A DNA stretch of 64,000 nucleotides from Haematospirillum sp. H4485 (lineage in GTDB: Bacteria; Pseudomonadota; Alphaproteobacteria; Rhodospirillales; Rhodospirillaceae), in NCBI RefSeq assembly GCF_012102745.1, contig NZ_JAAVSY010000003.1, positions 124,001 to 188,000 on the forward strand, given 5' to 3'. Each line of letters opens with the position of its first letter. Within the stretch, counting starts at the first letter, position 1. A program made the translations under genes and the position numbers. Positions 8,139 through 17,789 of this stretch are shown one piece after another. The notes beneath the pieces are model-generated. The model made no database searches. It worked only from the letters and a program-made list of their open reading frames with translations, and was not told the DNA's origin.

Positions 8139-9356
8139 ATGAGCAAGATCAAGGTCGCCAAGCCGATCGTCGAACTCGACGGCGACGAGATGACCCGCAT
8201 CATATGGAAGTTTATCAAGGACAAGCTGATCCTTCCGTATCTGGATATTGACCTGAAGTATTATGACCTCAGCATCCAGAAGCGTGATGAGACTGCTGAT
8301 CAGATTACGGTTGATTCTGCGAATGCGATCAAGCAGTACGGGGTTGGTGTCAAGTGTGCGACCATCACGCCGGATGAGCAGCGGGTTCAGGAATTCAGCC
8401 TGAAGAAGATGTGGAAATCCCCGAACGGGACAATCCGCAATATTCTGGATGGAACCGTATTCCGCGAGCCGATTATCTGCCGTAACGTTCCCCGTTATGT
8501 CCCCGGCTGGACCAAGCCAATCGTCATTGGTCGCCATGCTTTTGGTGACCAATATCGCGCCACCGATTTCAGGGTTCCGGGCAAGGGCACCCTGACCATG
8601 ACGTTTACGCCGGATGGTGGTGGTGAGCCTGTCCAGTATGAGGTTTTCAAGTTCCCCGAGGCCGGGGTAGCCATGGGCATGTATAATCTGGATGAATCTG
8701 TGCGTGGCTTCGCCCGGTCCTGTTTTAACTATGGACTGATGCGGAGCTGGCCGGTTTATCTGTCCACCAAGAATACTATTCTCAAGGCGTATGACGGGCG
8801 CTTCAAGGATCTCTTCCAGGAGGTTTTCGATCGTGAGTTTGCCTCTGAGTTCAAGGCGCGGGGCATAACGTACGAGCATCGTTTGATCGATGACATGGTT
8901 GCCTGCGCCATGAAGTGGTCCGGTGGTTTTGTTTGGGCCTGCAAGAATTACGATGGTGATGTGCAGTCTGATACTGTGGCTCAGGGTTTCGGGTCGCTTG
9001 GCTTAATGACGTCCGTTCTTCTTAGCCCCGATGGTAAAACAATCGAAGCCGAGGCCGCCCACGGCACTGTGACGCGTCACTATCGTCTGCATCAGCAGGG
9101 GAAAGAAACGTCGACAAATCCCATAGCCTCGATTTTTGCATGGACTCGTGGCCTGAAATTCCGTGGTGAGTTTGACAATACGCCACAGGTGATCAAATTT
9201 GCGGAAGCTCTTGAGACCGTGTGTGTGGAGGCGGTTGAGGATGGAAAGATGACCAAGGACTTGGCCATCCTGATCGGTCCGAATCAGCCATGGATGACGA
9301 CAACCCAATTTCTGGAAGAACTGGACGGTCGTTTGCGTCGCAAGATGGGAAGCTGA
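8139..9356 (+). CDS. icd: NADP-dependent isocitrate dehydrogenase
   Basis: A 405-residue enzyme of the short, eukaryote-like homodimeric NADP-IDH type common in alphaproteobacteria. It starts with the typical [20 protein letters not shown] and contains the substrate-binding SPNGTIRN motif and, near the C-terminus, [12 protein letters not shown]-(x)-STNPIASI, which binds isocitrate/Mg and NADP. It decarboxylates isocitrate to 2-oxoglutarate in the TCA cycle and is a main source of cytoplasmic NADPH. The gene stands alone: about 180 bp separate it from the LOG gene, and ohr follows after 51 bp on the same strand. Confidence 0.97.
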   Translation: MSKIKVAKPIVELDGDEMTRIIWKFIKDKLILPYLDIDLKYYDLSIQKRDETADQITVDSANAIKQYGVGVKCATITPDEQRVQEFSLKKMWKSPNGTIRNILDGTVFREPIICRNVPRYVPGWTKPIVIGRHAFGDQYRATDFRVPGKGTLTMTFTPDGGGEPVQYEVFKFPEAGVAMGMYNLDESVRGFARSCFNYGLMRSWPVYLSTKNTILKAYDGRFKDLFQEVFDREFASEFKARGITYEHRLIDDMVACAMKWSGGFVWACKNYDGDVQSDTVAQGFGSLGLMTSVLLSPDGKTIEAEAAHGTVTRHYRLHQQGKETSTNPIASIFAWTRGLKFRGEFDNTPQVIKFAEALETVCVEAVEDGKMTKDLAILIGPNQPWMTTTQFLEELDGRLRRKMGS

Positions 9357-9407
9357 CCAGGGCGGCCTGATGGTCTGTTCGCTTGGGTTCACTACGGAGC
9401 ATGTTTC

Positions 9408-9833
9408 ATGTCTATTCCGCAGGTTCTTTACCGTGCCCATGCCAAGGCGACGGGCGGTCGCAATGGTCATGCCTCGATCCCGGAAGCTGGTCTTGAGCTT
9501 AAGCTGACCAGTCCCAAGGAGCTGAATGGCTCCGGTGGCGAGGGAGCAAACCCCGAACAGCTGTTTGCCGCCGGGTATAGCGCCTGTTTTCTTGGGGCCA
9601 TGAAGTTTGTTTTGAACCGCGACGGCATAGCGATGCCAGCAGATGCCAGTATAGAGGGGGCTGTTGGCATCGGTCCGATTCCGGACGGCTTTGGGATAGA
9701 AGTCGAGCTGAAAATTTCCTTGCCGGGTATGGGTCGTGCAGCGGCGCAGGGCTTGATCGACAAGGCTCACAAGGTTTGCCCGTATTCCAATGCCACCCGT
9801 GGGAATATTGATGTTCGGCTGACCCTTGCCTAG
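9408..9833 (+). CDS. ohr: Organic hydroperoxide resistance protein (Ohr/OsmC family)
   Basis: A 141-residue peroxidase. Both catalytic cysteines are present, C60 in AAGYSACF and C124 in [16 protein letters not shown], and the spacing and the [13 protein letters not shown] block identify the Ohr subfamily rather than OsmC. Ohr reduces organic hydroperoxides with lipoylated protein as reductant. No ohrR-type MarR gene is adjacent; the only MarR gene of the window, at 1.2 kb, belongs to a two-component operon. The gene lies 51 bp after icd and may be read through from it, since I see no terminator between them. Confidence 0.95.
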   Translation: MSIPQVLYRAHAKATGGRNGHASIPEAGLELKLTSPKELNGSGGEGANPEQLFAAGYSACFLGAMKFVLNRDGIAMPADASIEGAVGIGPIPDGFGIEVELKISLPGMGRAAAQGLIDKAHKVCPYSNATRGNIDVRLTLA

Positions 9834-9868
9834 TGCCTCAGGAGTCCTGATGGTGCCGGTGCTTTGGA

Positions 9869-10999
9869 TCAGCGGGAGGCGAGTTGCCCGGTTGTATTCT
9901 GCGCGGGTTTCTTTCTGCTTTCCATGGGCAGTGATGTTAGCTGGTTGATCATGGCCCGGACGGATCGTATTTGGATACCGTCGCGGTTCAAGTAGTCTTG
10001 GTTGGTGTAGCCCCACCAGTCCCAGCATCCTGCCGGGTTATAGAGAGGGGCTGCGCTGACTTGGGGGTACAGCACAACAATCCGGTTGCTGGCTGCCCAC
10101 TGATTGTAGCCTGTTTCTGTGAAAAAGCGATTTCCTATAAAAAACTGGTTCTGCTGGCATCCGTGGAAAGCCACGTGCAGCCGGCAGGTTTCCCCTGCTG
10201 TGCAGTCATCAGGAATAAAGACATGGCCGGTTTCGTGCATGCCATCCCGCGTTGGTGTATTGGGGACAAACGGGCGTTGCGAGAAAGCAAATAATGTCCC
10301 CCGATCTTTGTCGGCAGGCTGTAGCGTCTCGTCCATCAGAAAGGATAGAGCCCGGCCTGCACCATCCATATGACAGTCGTTGATATAAGGCAGGCGTGTC
10401 ACCGGGCACGGGACAGAGCCTTGCAAGCTTAACATTCCGTGGCCGGCGTTCACATCAAAGAGCGTTTCTATCTGAGAAGCAGGCATCAGTTTTCCGTACC
10501 AGTTTCCCAGTGCCTGCATAACAGCTTGGGGAATCAGGGTGTCATTGATTCCTGAGAACAGGAAAACACGATGATTTCTGATGTTTGACAGCGCATCAAT
10601 TTTGTTCTGCTCTTCAAGTTTTTGTGCCCCGTTCATCAAGGCCAGCGTATCGGGAGGCCCCATAAAGCTGCTGATAGGATTCCACGGCATGCCAACAACA
10701 TTTTGGCAATGAGCCGCGGCTTCTGTCAGTGTCGCCATCGTGCCGTCGCCACGGGCACACCCGAAAGGCCCTCCACCAAAAACAGCGGCCCCCTTGATCG
10801 ATGCCGAGTGTGCTACCTGCATCTGCACAGCCATAAATGCGCCGGAACTCAGGCCGGAAACGGTGACGCTGTCGGCCTCAAGTCCCAGTGCAGGAAGATT
10901 GATGGAGGGGGGGGCGCTGCCTGCCCAAGATCCGGAATATGCAGCGGTAATGCCAATCCATGCCATAACAGCAGGCCATAGGCTTTGTCCCCGTTTCAT
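9869..10999 (-). CDS. Secreted/periplasmic poly(3-hydroxybutyrate) depolymerase-type esterase
   Basis: A 376-residue alpha/beta hydrolase. A signal peptide is visible at residues 1-27 (MKRG...AAYSGSWAGS). The lipase-type box is GLSSG with S51 as nucleophile, placed close to the mature N-terminus and followed by GAFMAVQMQ, as in type-II PHB depolymerases; a conserved HGCQQ and a QVSAAPLYNPAGCWDWWGY block follow. This resembles the periplasmic PhaZ1 of Rhodospirillum rubrum. ATG 10999 is chosen because GGGGGTGAG precedes it and the signal peptide starts there. It follows nadC on the same strand after 87 bp. Together with the thiolase at 55 kb it suggests PHB turnover in this organism. Confidence 0.85.
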   Translation of the reverse strand: MKRGQSLWPAVMAWIGITAAYSGSWAGSAPPSINLPALGLEADSVTVSGLSSGAFMAVQMQVAHSASIKGAAVFGGGPFGCARGDGTMATLTEAAAHCQNVVGMPWNPISSFMGPPDTLALMNGAQKLEEQNKIDALSNIRNHRVFLFSGINDTLIPQAVMQALGNWYGKLMPASQIETLFDVNAGHGMLSLQGSVPCPVTRLPYINDCHMDGAGRALSFLMDETLQPADKDRGTLFAFSQRPFVPNTPTRDGMHETGHVFIPDDCTAGETCRLHVAFHGCQQNQFFIGNRFFTETGYNQWAASNRIVVLYPQVSAAPLYNPAGCWDWWGYTNQDYLNRDGIQIRSVRAMINQLTSLPMESRKKPAQNTTGQLASR

Positions 11000-11086
11000 G
11001 TGCTCACCCCCATCAGGCACAGTGATGCCATTATGATAACAGGGGTTGATGCTTATGGGGAGTCGTCCCCATATGGGTGTGTTTGT

Positions 11087-11947
11087 TTACACGGGCGCCA
11101 CGTCCAAGCCGATATCAAGTTGGCGTACGCTGTGCGTAAGGAAGCCAAGAGATATGACATCTACGCCCGTGGCGGCAACGTCTGCAATGGTATTGGGGGT
11201 TATACCGCCGCTGGCCTCTACAACAAGGCGGCGGTTTACCATGGCTACTGCCCGGCCCAGGGTATCTGCTGTCATGTTGTCAAGCAAGACGACGTCAACA
11301 GACAGTGAAGGTGGAAGAGACAGGATGTGGTCCAGCTGATCCAGGGTATCGACCTCGATTTCTATTTTCACCATATGACCGACATGCTTGCGGACACGCC
11401 GGATGGCTTCATCGACAGAGCCGGCCACTGCAATGTGATTGTCCTTGATCATGACGGCGTCATCGAGGCCAAAGCGGTGATTAATTCCACCACCGGTCCG
11501 GACGGCACATTTCTCCAGAATACGAAGCCCTGGTGTTGTTTTGCGGGTATCGGCAATCTGTGCCCTGTGCGGTTGGGCTTTCTGGACACAGAGCCGTGTT
11601 ACCGTGGCAATGGACGAAAGGCGGGCCAGAAGGTTAAGGGCGACCCTCTCGCCAGTCAGGATGGAGCGCGCTGAGCCTGTAACCGCAGCAACAACCGTTC
11701 CGGCTTCAACGTCATCCCCGTCTTTTGCCAGGCTTTGGAAGGTCAAGGATGGGTCCACCAGCATCATGGTCCGTTCTGCTGCAGCAAGACCGCACAGGCG
11801 CCCTCCTTCACGGAACCGGAATTCAGCCTGCATGGTCAGATGTGGTGGCGCAATGGCATCGGTGGTGATGTCACCGGCCCGTCCCATGTCTTCGCGCAGG
11901 GCTTGTTGAAGGATTGGGTCAAGCAGAAGGGGGTGGGGTGTGCTCAT
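11087..11947 (-). CDS. nadC: Nicotinate-nucleotide pyrophosphorylase (quinolinate phosphoribosyltransferase)
   Basis: A 286-residue enzyme of NAD synthesis that converts quinolinate and PRPP to nicotinate mononucleotide and CO2. The N-terminal REDMGRAGDITTDA and the central ARLSSIATVTRLCV and DTRKTTPGLRILEKCAVRTGGG-type phosphate/quinolinate sites are intact, as is IEIEVDTLDQ. Its ATG overlaps the nadB stop codon (ATGA), so it is translationally coupled to nadB. It is the last of the nadA-nadB-nadC genes. The length is normal for the family. Confidence 0.97.
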   Translation of the reverse strand: MSTPHPLLLDPILQQALREDMGRAGDITTDAIAPPHLTMQAEFRFREGGRLCGLAAAERTMMLVDPSLTFQSLAKDGDDVEAGTVVAAVTGSARSILTGERVALNLLARLSSIATVTRLCVQKAQPHRAQIADTRKTTPGLRILEKCAVRTGGGINHRFGLDDAVMIKDNHIAVAGSVDEAIRRVRKHVGHMVKIEIEVDTLDQLDHILSLPPSLSVDVVLLDNMTADTLGRAVAMVNRRLVVEASGGITPNTIADVAATGVDVISLGFLTHSVRQLDIGLDVAPV

Positions 11948-13545
11948 GGCAAGAAAGGCTCCGGCACAGCATGAGGCAAGGCAGGAGGCATGGCCCCTGT
12001 GCCATGGTGCGTTAGTGTAGCGGGTGTCAGGATTTGCTTGTGACGGTGTGCGAGGGCAGGGTCACAATGGGGGAAATCTGTGCGCATATGTGCGCCCCGG
12101 CTTTCCTTGCGTTCCAGTGCCGCAGTACAGACAAGGCGGGCTGTCATCAGAAGGGAATGTGTTTCCAGTGCCGCCCTTGGGTGCATCCCGTTTGGGGCTT
12201 TTGCTGTTCGTTCATCCAGGAAGGCAAGCATGCGTCCCATTCCTTCCGCGTTGCGACTGATCCCCAGTGCCTGACCAGCCAGAAGGCGCAAGGTTCCAAG
12301 GCCGCCAGGATCGGGCAGGGTGTTGAAAGGTGGCTTGTCCCTCTGCTCCACTTTGTATTTTTTACCAACAGAAGGTGTGGATTGAATATCTGTAGCTGCC
12401 CTTTGTCCAAAAACCAGAGCCTCGGGCAGGGAGTTCGAAGCCAGGCGATTGGCACCGTGGATGCCCGTACACGCAACCTCTCCGACAGCCCAAAGCCCTT
12501 GGCAGCTGGTTCGTCCGTGACTGTCTGTTACGATACCCCCCATGGCGTAGTGCGCGGCGGGTTCTACGGGAATTGGTGTTCGTCTGGGGTCCAGCCCATG
12601 TGACTGACAGATTTCAATCACCTGAGGAAACGTGTTGCCATCTTTCTTGGACAGGGCAGGGCGTAAATCCAGAAAGACAGTTTGTCCGCGCAGGCGTTCG
12701 GCTTCTATGGCGTGGGCAACGATGTCGCGCGGGGCTAGTTCATCGACAAAGCGGTGTCCGTGTTCGTTCAGCAAAATGGCGCCAGCCCCGCGCAGTGCCT
12801 CTGTCAGCAGGGGAAGGCGGGAGAAGCCGTGTATGGTACGGGACGGAACGGAAAGAGCTGTTGGATGGAACTGCATGAACTCCATGTCTGCGATCATGGC
12901 CCCGGCCTGAGCGGCTATTGCCAGACCATCACCCGTATTTTCCACCGGGTTGGTCGTGCCGGGCCATAGCTGCCCCCAGCCGCCCGTTGCCAGAACAACA
13001 GCCCGGGCCGGTTGATGGAACCATCCCATCGTGTCGCTGTACAGCCAGATACCATCCACGCGGCTGTCTGTTGATGTTAGCTGTGCAGCTATGGTTGATG
13101 TCAGGACCGCTATATGCTCTGCAAACTGCACCTGTTTGACCAGCCAGGATGCGAGACCAAGGCCAGACCGGTCGCCATTGATGTGAAGAATCCGATTGGT
13201 GGAATGGGCTGCTTCACGCCCCAGGCACAGCGAACCATCTTTCTTACGGTCGGCGGGCAGCCCCTTCTTCAGCGCCTCCAAGAAGTATGATGCACTTTCC
13301 CTTGCCAGCAGATGGGCCATGCTGGAATCTGTCAGGCCCGCCCCTGCGGCAATGGTATCGGCTGCATGCTCCCGTACATGATCGTCCGGAGACAGGACAG
13401 CCGCCATTCCCCCCTGTGCCCAAGGCGTTGAGCCTGAGATGATGGCATTGGTTTTCGTGACCAGAACAACCGGAAGGGGCGCCAAGGCCAAGGCTGTTGC
13501 CATGCCTGCGGCACCGCTTCCTACCACAACGACGGGCTGATTCAT
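11944..13545 (-). CDS. nadB: L-aspartate oxidase
   Basis: A 533-residue flavoprotein that oxidises L-aspartate to iminoaspartate for the quinolinate synthase encoded just upstream. The FAD site VVVGSGAAGMATALALA is at the N-terminus; the succinate dehydrogenase/fumarate reductase-like motifs STPWAQGGMAA and HPTAL, and GLWAVGEVACTGIHGANRLASNSL-like FAD contacts follow in order. ATG 13545 is placed one base after the nadA stop; longer in-frame starts lie inside nadA and have no family similarity. The stop overlaps the nadC start. Confidence 0.96.
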   Translation of the reverse strand: MNQPVVVVGSGAAGMATALALAPLPVVLVTKTNAIISGSTPWAQGGMAAVLSPDDHVREHAADTIAAGAGLTDSSMAHLLARESASYFLEALKKGLPADRKKDGSLCLGREAAHSTNRILHINGDRSGLGLASWLVKQVQFAEHIAVLTSTIAAQLTSTDSRVDGIWLYSDTMGWFHQPARAVVLATGGWGQLWPGTTNPVENTGDGLAIAAQAGAMIADMEFMQFHPTALSVPSRTIHGFSRLPLLTEALRGAGAILLNEHGHRFVDELAPRDIVAHAIEAERLRGQTVFLDLRPALSKKDGNTFPQVIEICQSHGLDPRRTPIPVEPAAHYAMGGIVTDSHGRTSCQGLWAVGEVACTGIHGANRLASNSLPEALVFGQRAATDIQSTPSVGKKYKVEQRDKPPFNTLPDPGGLGTLRLLAGQALGISRNAEGMGRMLAFLDERTAKAPNGMHPRAALETHSLLMTARLVCTAALERKESRGAHMRTDFPHCDPALAHRHKQILTPATLTHHGTGAMPPALPHAVPEPFLP

Positions 13546-13546
13546 G

Positions 13547-14548
13547 TTACGAGCGCCCGACAGCCAGCATCCGTTCAACAGATACCCGGGCACGGCGTGC
13601 CAGTTCGACCGGGATATCAATGCGTGGCTCCAAGGTTTGCAGGCTGTTTGCAATAGACTCCAGGGTAATGCGCTTCATGTGCGGGCACATGTGGCAGGAT
13701 CGGATAAAGTCTGTTTCAGGATGGGACTTCATCAGATTATCCCCCATCGAGCATTCTGTGATCAGAAGTACGCGACCGGGTTTTTCTCGTTCCAGGTAAT
13801 CTGCCATCTGGGCGGTTGAACCGGCAAAGTCTGCGGCCTGGATCACGTCAGATGGGCATTCCGGGTGGGCAATTACAACCAGGTTATTGTTGTAGTCTTC
13901 GCGGATGCTGTGTATGTCCTCGGGACGATACTGTTCATGCACCTCGCAGGATCCATCAAAGGGGATAATACGGACATCGGTCTGGGTCTGAACCCATGCG
14001 GCCAGATAGCGATCAGGCAGAAACAGAACGCTGTCGCTGCCGGTTTCGCGGGCAATCGCCTCCACAATCCGTACGGCATTTCCTGATGTACAGCAGATGT
14101 CTGCTTCGGCTTTGACGGCAGCCGAGGTGTTGACATACACACACACAGGCACCCCGGGCCATTGTTGTCTCAAGGCCCTGATATCATCTGGTGTGATAGA
14201 TTCAGCCAGTGAACACCCGGCGCGCATATCCGGGATCAGGACTGTGCGTGTCGGGTTCAGAAGCTTCGCTGTTTCTGCCATAAAGTGAACCCCGGCGACG
14301 ACGATAACCTCGGCATCTACCTCAACGGCCTTCTGTGCCAAGGCCAGGGAGTCCCCTGTGATGTCGGCGACGCCGTGGAAAATTTCCGGGCGCATGTAAT
14401 TATGGGCCAGAATAACGGCCTGACGCTCTGCTTTCAGGGCCTGAATGTGTTCGATAACCGGTGTTATGAGGGACCATTCCATTGGCGTCAGCATGGACTG
14501 CATGCGCATATAGAGAAGGTCAAGATCCGGTTTCCGGGGCATATTCAT
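13547..14548 (-). CDS. nadA: Quinolinate synthase
   Basis: A 333-residue [4Fe-4S] enzyme condensing iminoaspartate with dihydroxyacetone phosphate. Signature elements: VILAHNYMRPEI near residue 45, cysteines in MRAGCSLAESI and DICCTSGNAV, and SCHMCPHMKRIT near the C-terminus, which supply cluster ligands. It is the first gene of nadABC. The 176 bp before it contain three regularly spaced half-sites that look like an operator, and NrtR is encoded immediately upstream, so repression by NrtR when NAD (ADP-ribose) is ample is a reasonable inference. A second ATG at 14542 is also possible. Confidence 0.96.
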   Translation of the reverse strand: MNMPRKPDLDLLYMRMQSMLTPMEWSLITPVIEHIQALKAERQAVILAHNYMRPEIFHGVADITGDSLALAQKAVEVDAEVIVVAGVHFMAETAKLLNPTRTVLIPDMRAGCSLAESITPDDIRALRQQWPGVPVCVYVNTSAAVKAEADICCTSGNAVRIVEAIARETGSDSVLFLPDRYLAAWVQTQTDVRIIPFDGSCEVHEQYRPEDIHSIREDYNNNLVVIAHPECPSDVIQAADFAGSTAQMADYLEREKPGRVLLITECSMGDNLMKSHPETDFIRSCHMCPHMKRITLESIANSLQTLEPRIDIPVELARRARVSVERMLAVGRS

Positions 14549-14609
14549 AGGAAAAACTCCCGATGATTCCTTGCCGCCTGTAGGAAGCGGGCAGAATCGT
14601 GCTCATCCT

Positions 14610-14640
14610 GAGTATAATTAATATGCTCTTCTAGAGTATA
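14610..14640. promoter_or_regulatory. Candidate NrtR operator before nadA: three half-sites 12 bp apart
   Basis: GAGTATA at 14610, TATGCTC (reverse orientation, one mismatch) at 14622 and GAGTATA at 14634 start exactly 12 bp apart. Adjacent pairs form two overlapping imperfect palindromes: GAGTATAATTAATATGCTC (14610-14628) and TATGCTC-TTCTA-GAGTATA (14622-14640). The array lies 62 nt before nadA and 85 nt after the nrtR stop. I did not match it to a published NrtR consensus; the assignment rests on symmetry and context. Confidence 0.6.
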
Positions 14641-14724
14641 TTGCGGGATGTGGCAAGAGGAATGTGAGTCCGGAAACAAAGATGCAGGTGTTTATGCCTG
14701 CTCTATGCGATATATATCAATGTG

Positions 14725-15765
14725 TTAGGATTGTTCTCCGCGTACAACCGGGACGCCAATACCCAGCGTGCGGCGTTCCAGGATAGCGGCGCGGCGGAAT
14801 CGGAACAATTCAGCCGGGCGACCACGTCCCTGGGTCTCCATTTTCCCTGTTGGTTCCACCAGATCCATGCTTGCGATGGTCCGTCGGAAATTCTGCTTGT
14901 GAACTGTGGTGCCAAACAAGGCTTCAACAACGCGCTGAAGCTGCAGCAGGGTAAAGGTATCCGGAACCAGGTCAAACACAACCGGGCGCCATGCCAGCTT
15001 GCCCCGCAACCGGGTCAGTGCGCTGGCCAAGACACGTCGGTGATCCATTTCCATGGGTTTGCCCAAGGCGGCTATCACGTTTCTTTTGGTGTCAGGCACA
15101 GGTGGGGCTTTTTTGCCATTGGCCTGGGCCAAGGCATTGGCGTCACGCCGGGACTCATGGACCAAGCCGGCTTCGTAGAGAAGTTCGTAGCGATCTAGGG
15201 CCCTGACAGGATCGAATGTGCCGGGGGCTATCGTTCCAAAGGCAAGATCAATACGATCCAGGCGGTGTTTACGTACGGGAAAGGCTTGTTCCTCTGCCCA
15301 TGAGCGCAGGCATGGCATAATGACACGATCAATCAGTTCCGGACGTCCTGCTCGCCAGTCCTCCCATGGCAGAAAGCTGTACCAGTCATGCCATGTTGCC
15401 TTGTTGTGTTTGTCGGTTCCTGTTTCGCGTGTCAGGGCCAGATATGCGATTGAAACCAGGCGCCCAGCTCCGTGTAATTCCTGTGGATCACGATTCCGAC
15501 CGCCGAACGTATATAACTGCTCCACATATTGCAGGGCCAAGCCTGTTCGTGTTTCGACCCACTGCCGACACCCGTGATCAAGGCTACGATGGCTGGCCGG
15601 ATCAAAGGGGCCGCAGGGCAGTGTTCCTGAAAAGGCAAGGTTTTTATAGCCAGTGACATCAGATTGCGAGTGTTGATCTCTGGCAAGCAGGATCCGTGGA
15701 ACATCGTCGGTCACTGCGGCGATGACCGCCATCAGGGACAGTGATACCGAAGGTGTATTGGACAC
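14725..15765 (-). CDS. nrtR: NrtR-type Nudix-related transcriptional regulator of NAD metabolism
   Basis: A 346-residue protein with an N-terminal Nudix-like domain (about 10-175) and a C-terminal winged helix (about 240-335, DTFTLLQLQRVVEALFG...QNFRRTIASM). The Nudix box is degenerate: where a catalytic Nudix enzyme has REUxEExGU, this has CRQWVETRTGL, so hydrolysis is unlikely and ligand sensing more likely. Known NrtR proteins bind ADP-ribose and repress NAD synthesis genes. It lies directly upstream of nadABC on the same strand. The start appears to be GTG 15765, without a strong ribosome site; ATG 15732 is an alternative. The protein is longer than typical NrtR (about 220-330 residues), with an insertion between the two domains. 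Confidence 0.82.
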   Translation of the reverse strand: MSNTPSVSLSLMAVIAAVTDDVPRILLARDQHSQSDVTGYKNLAFSGTLPCGPFDPASHRSLDHGCRQWVETRTGLALQYVEQLYTFGGRNRDPQELHGAGRLVSIAYLALTRETGTDKHNKATWHDWYSFLPWEDWRAGRPELIDRVIMPCLRSWAEEQAFPVRKHRLDRIDLAFGTIAPGTFDPVRALDRYELLYEAGLVHESRRDANALAQANGKKAPPVPDTKRNVIAALGKPMEMDHRRVLASALTRLRGKLAWRPVVFDLVPDTFTLLQLQRVVEALFGTTVHKQNFRRTIASMDLVEPTGKMETQGRGRPAELFRFRRAAILERRTLGIGVPVVRGEQS

Positions 15766-15953
15766 AGGAAGCAGGCTCCACTCAGATCATGAAAGATGTG
15801 ATCGCTCCAAGCACCGGACGCCCGGACCATCCTATGCAAACCATCGGTTCTGGCAAGGGGAATGCTTGACCATACACCACAGGGCTTGTCCACGAGAACT
15901 CTTCTGCCATAATCGCAACCGGGCGGATGGGGATTGCCGGGGGGAACGGACCA

Positions 15954-17789
15954 ATGCTTGATATGCCAACGTTATGGGTGTCGATGGTGGCTATATCCAC
16001 CCTGATGGCAGTAACGACCGGCATGATGGCCTTCGCGCCAGGATGGCGTCCTATTATGGCGCCTTTATGCCTTTCCCAGATACTCAAGGCATTGGGCAGT
16101 TTTCTGCTTGCCCTGCGTGGATCTGCTGGGGACTGGTTGTCTGTCATTGTCGCCAATATCTTTTTGTTGGTGGTTATCGCGCTGTCTCTTGTCGTGGTCG
16201 ATCGTCTCAGTGGTGTGCGCCGTTCACCTCGGGTTACATGGGCGTCGGTACTGGGTGTGGTTGTTTTCGCCTGCCTGATTACTTGGTTCACGATTGTAGA
16301 TCCCAGCTTGCCGGTACGTATGGTTCTTATGGGAATCTTTGCTGCTTTTTTCTGTTGGGTTGCAGCATGGAGGATGTTTTCATCCGTCGAAGGTGAAGCG
16401 GGCACGGTTGGTGCCATTATTCTTTTCTTCTTGGGTGTGGCCATGGGCAGCCGCGGGATGTATGGAGTTTCCCTGCCGCCTGGTATTGATTTTCTACAGC
16501 TTGGGAACGTCAATTCCGTAACCATTCTTGTCGCGGAAATGCTGCAGTATGCTGCAATTGTTGCCTTCAGCTGGGTTATGACCAGCCGCTGGCAGGCGAC
16601 TGCCGTGGCGGCGGCCCGTGCGGGGGCAAAGGCAGAGCGTGCGCGCGAAGAGGCGGACGTCCGTTTCCAGGCTGTTTTCCGCCAAGCTGCTGTTGGTATT
16701 GCCCTGATGGATCTTGATGGTCGCATTATTGTAGCCAACGATGCGTTTGTCCGCCTGTTTGGGTATGACGCCTCTGATCCTGTTGTGGGTCTTTCATGCC
16801 ATGATTTTTCTGTCTCCGAAGATATACAGGCCGAGCGGGATGTCATTGCCTCCATGCTCAGGGGCGAATGTACAGTCAGCCATGTTGAGAAACGCGGCCT
16901 GCATCGTTCCGGCCAGGTTATCTGGGTTGACCGTATGTTGGCCATGGTATGTCGTGCGGGTGGCGATCCGGTCAGTCTTGTTATGTCTGTTGTTGATGTG
17001 ACGGAGCGACGTCATGCTCAGGCTGCCTTGGTCGAGGAACGTGCTGCTCTGCGCTGTAGTAACAAGGATCTGGAACAGATTATAGCCCTTGTATCCAGCC
17101 ATATCAGAGGCCCGGCTCGCTCCATATCCGGCTATCTTGGTCTGTTGGAGCGCCGTATAGAATCGCTTCTGGGTGAGGGAGAGCGTGAGTATCTGCGTTT
17201 GGCATCGGAGGGTGCATTATGTATAGACCGGTCCCTTGAGGGCCTTCTGGACTACATATCCCTGACACGTGTTCAGGCGCACACGGATCAGGTCTCTGTC
17301 ATGGATGTTATCAACGATGTCTTTGATGCTCTCCGGGGGCAGATTGAAGCTGTCGGCGCCTTGGTGCGGGTCATCGGTACGGACGCCGATGTGCGTTGTA
17401 ACCGTGACATGTTGTGCCGGGTTTTTGGTAATCTTCTTGATAATGCATTGAAGTACAAGAAAGAAGGACACGCACCGGAGATGCGCTTTTCTGTATGCCG
17501 CACAGAACAGGGAGTGGAGGTATCGATTGCTGATAACGGCATTGGTATTCCGGATGATGTGCAGGTCAATCTTTTTGATTTTCAGCCGGGTTCCAGTTCC
17601 GTGACAGAATGCGGACGACGTGGCATTGGGCTGGCTGTCAGTCGCAAGATTGTCGAGAGTTTCGGCGGTAGCATCCGTGTTTCGTCAGCTATAGGACGAG
17701 GCTCGACGTTTGTTGTCTTCTTGCCATTGACGGTATGTGACGACAAGTCAAGGGCAGCGGCTGTTTACGAAGCCGTAGCGACAGCCTGA
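15954..17789 (+). CDS. PAS-domain sensor histidine kinase with multi-helix membrane domain
   Basis: A 611-residue kinase. The first 200 residues form six to seven membrane helices (for example ISTLMAVTTGMMAF, VIVANIFLLVVIALSLVVV, GIFAAFFCWVAAW) as in membrane-integral sensor domains. A short coiled coil (AAARAGAKAERAREEAD) leads to a PAS domain (about 225-345), then a phosphoacceptor helix with H383 in SSHIRGPARS, an N box (FGNLLDNALKYK) and G boxes (DNGIGIP, RRGIGLAVS). The HIRGPARSI motif is the HATPase family variant found in phytochrome-like kinases. ATG 15954 has GGGGGGAACGGA upstream; ATG 15927 is an alternative. No response regulator is adjacent, so it is an orphan kinase. It is divergent from nrtR. 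Confidence 0.87.
   Translation: MLDMPTLWVSMVAISTLMAVTTGMMAFAPGWRPIMAPLCLSQILKALGSFLLALRGSAGDWLSVIVANIFLLVVIALSLVVVDRLSGVRRSPRVTWASVLGVVVFACLITWFTIVDPSLPVRMVLMGIFAAFFCWVAAWRMFSSVEGEAGTVGAIILFFLGVAMGSRGMYGVSLPPGIDFLQLGNVNSVTILVAEMLQYAAIVAFSWVMTSRWQATAVAAARAGAKAERAREEADVRFQAVFRQAAVGIALMDLDGRIIVANDAFVRLFGYDASDPVVGLSCHDFSVSEDIQAERDVIASMLRGECTVSHVEKRGLHRSGQVIWVDRMLAMVCRAGGDPVSLVMSVVDVTERRHAQAALVEERAALRCSNKDLEQIIALVSSHIRGPARSISGYLGLLERRIESLLGEGEREYLRLASEGALCIDRSLEGLLDYISLTRVQAHTDQVSVMDVINDVFDALRGQIEAVGALVRVIGTDADVRCNRDMLCRVFGNLLDNALKYKKEGHAPEMRFSVCRTEQGVEVSIADNGIGIPDDVQVNLFDFQPGSSSVTECGRRGIGLAVSRKIVESFGGSIRVSSAIGRGSTFVVFLPLTVCDDKSRAAAVYEAVATA

Noticed and set aside
15782-16945. 387-residue minus-strand frame opposite the PAS kinase
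   Set aside because: It is antisense to a gene with intact kinase boxes and has Ser/Thr/Arg-biased, non-protein-like composition.
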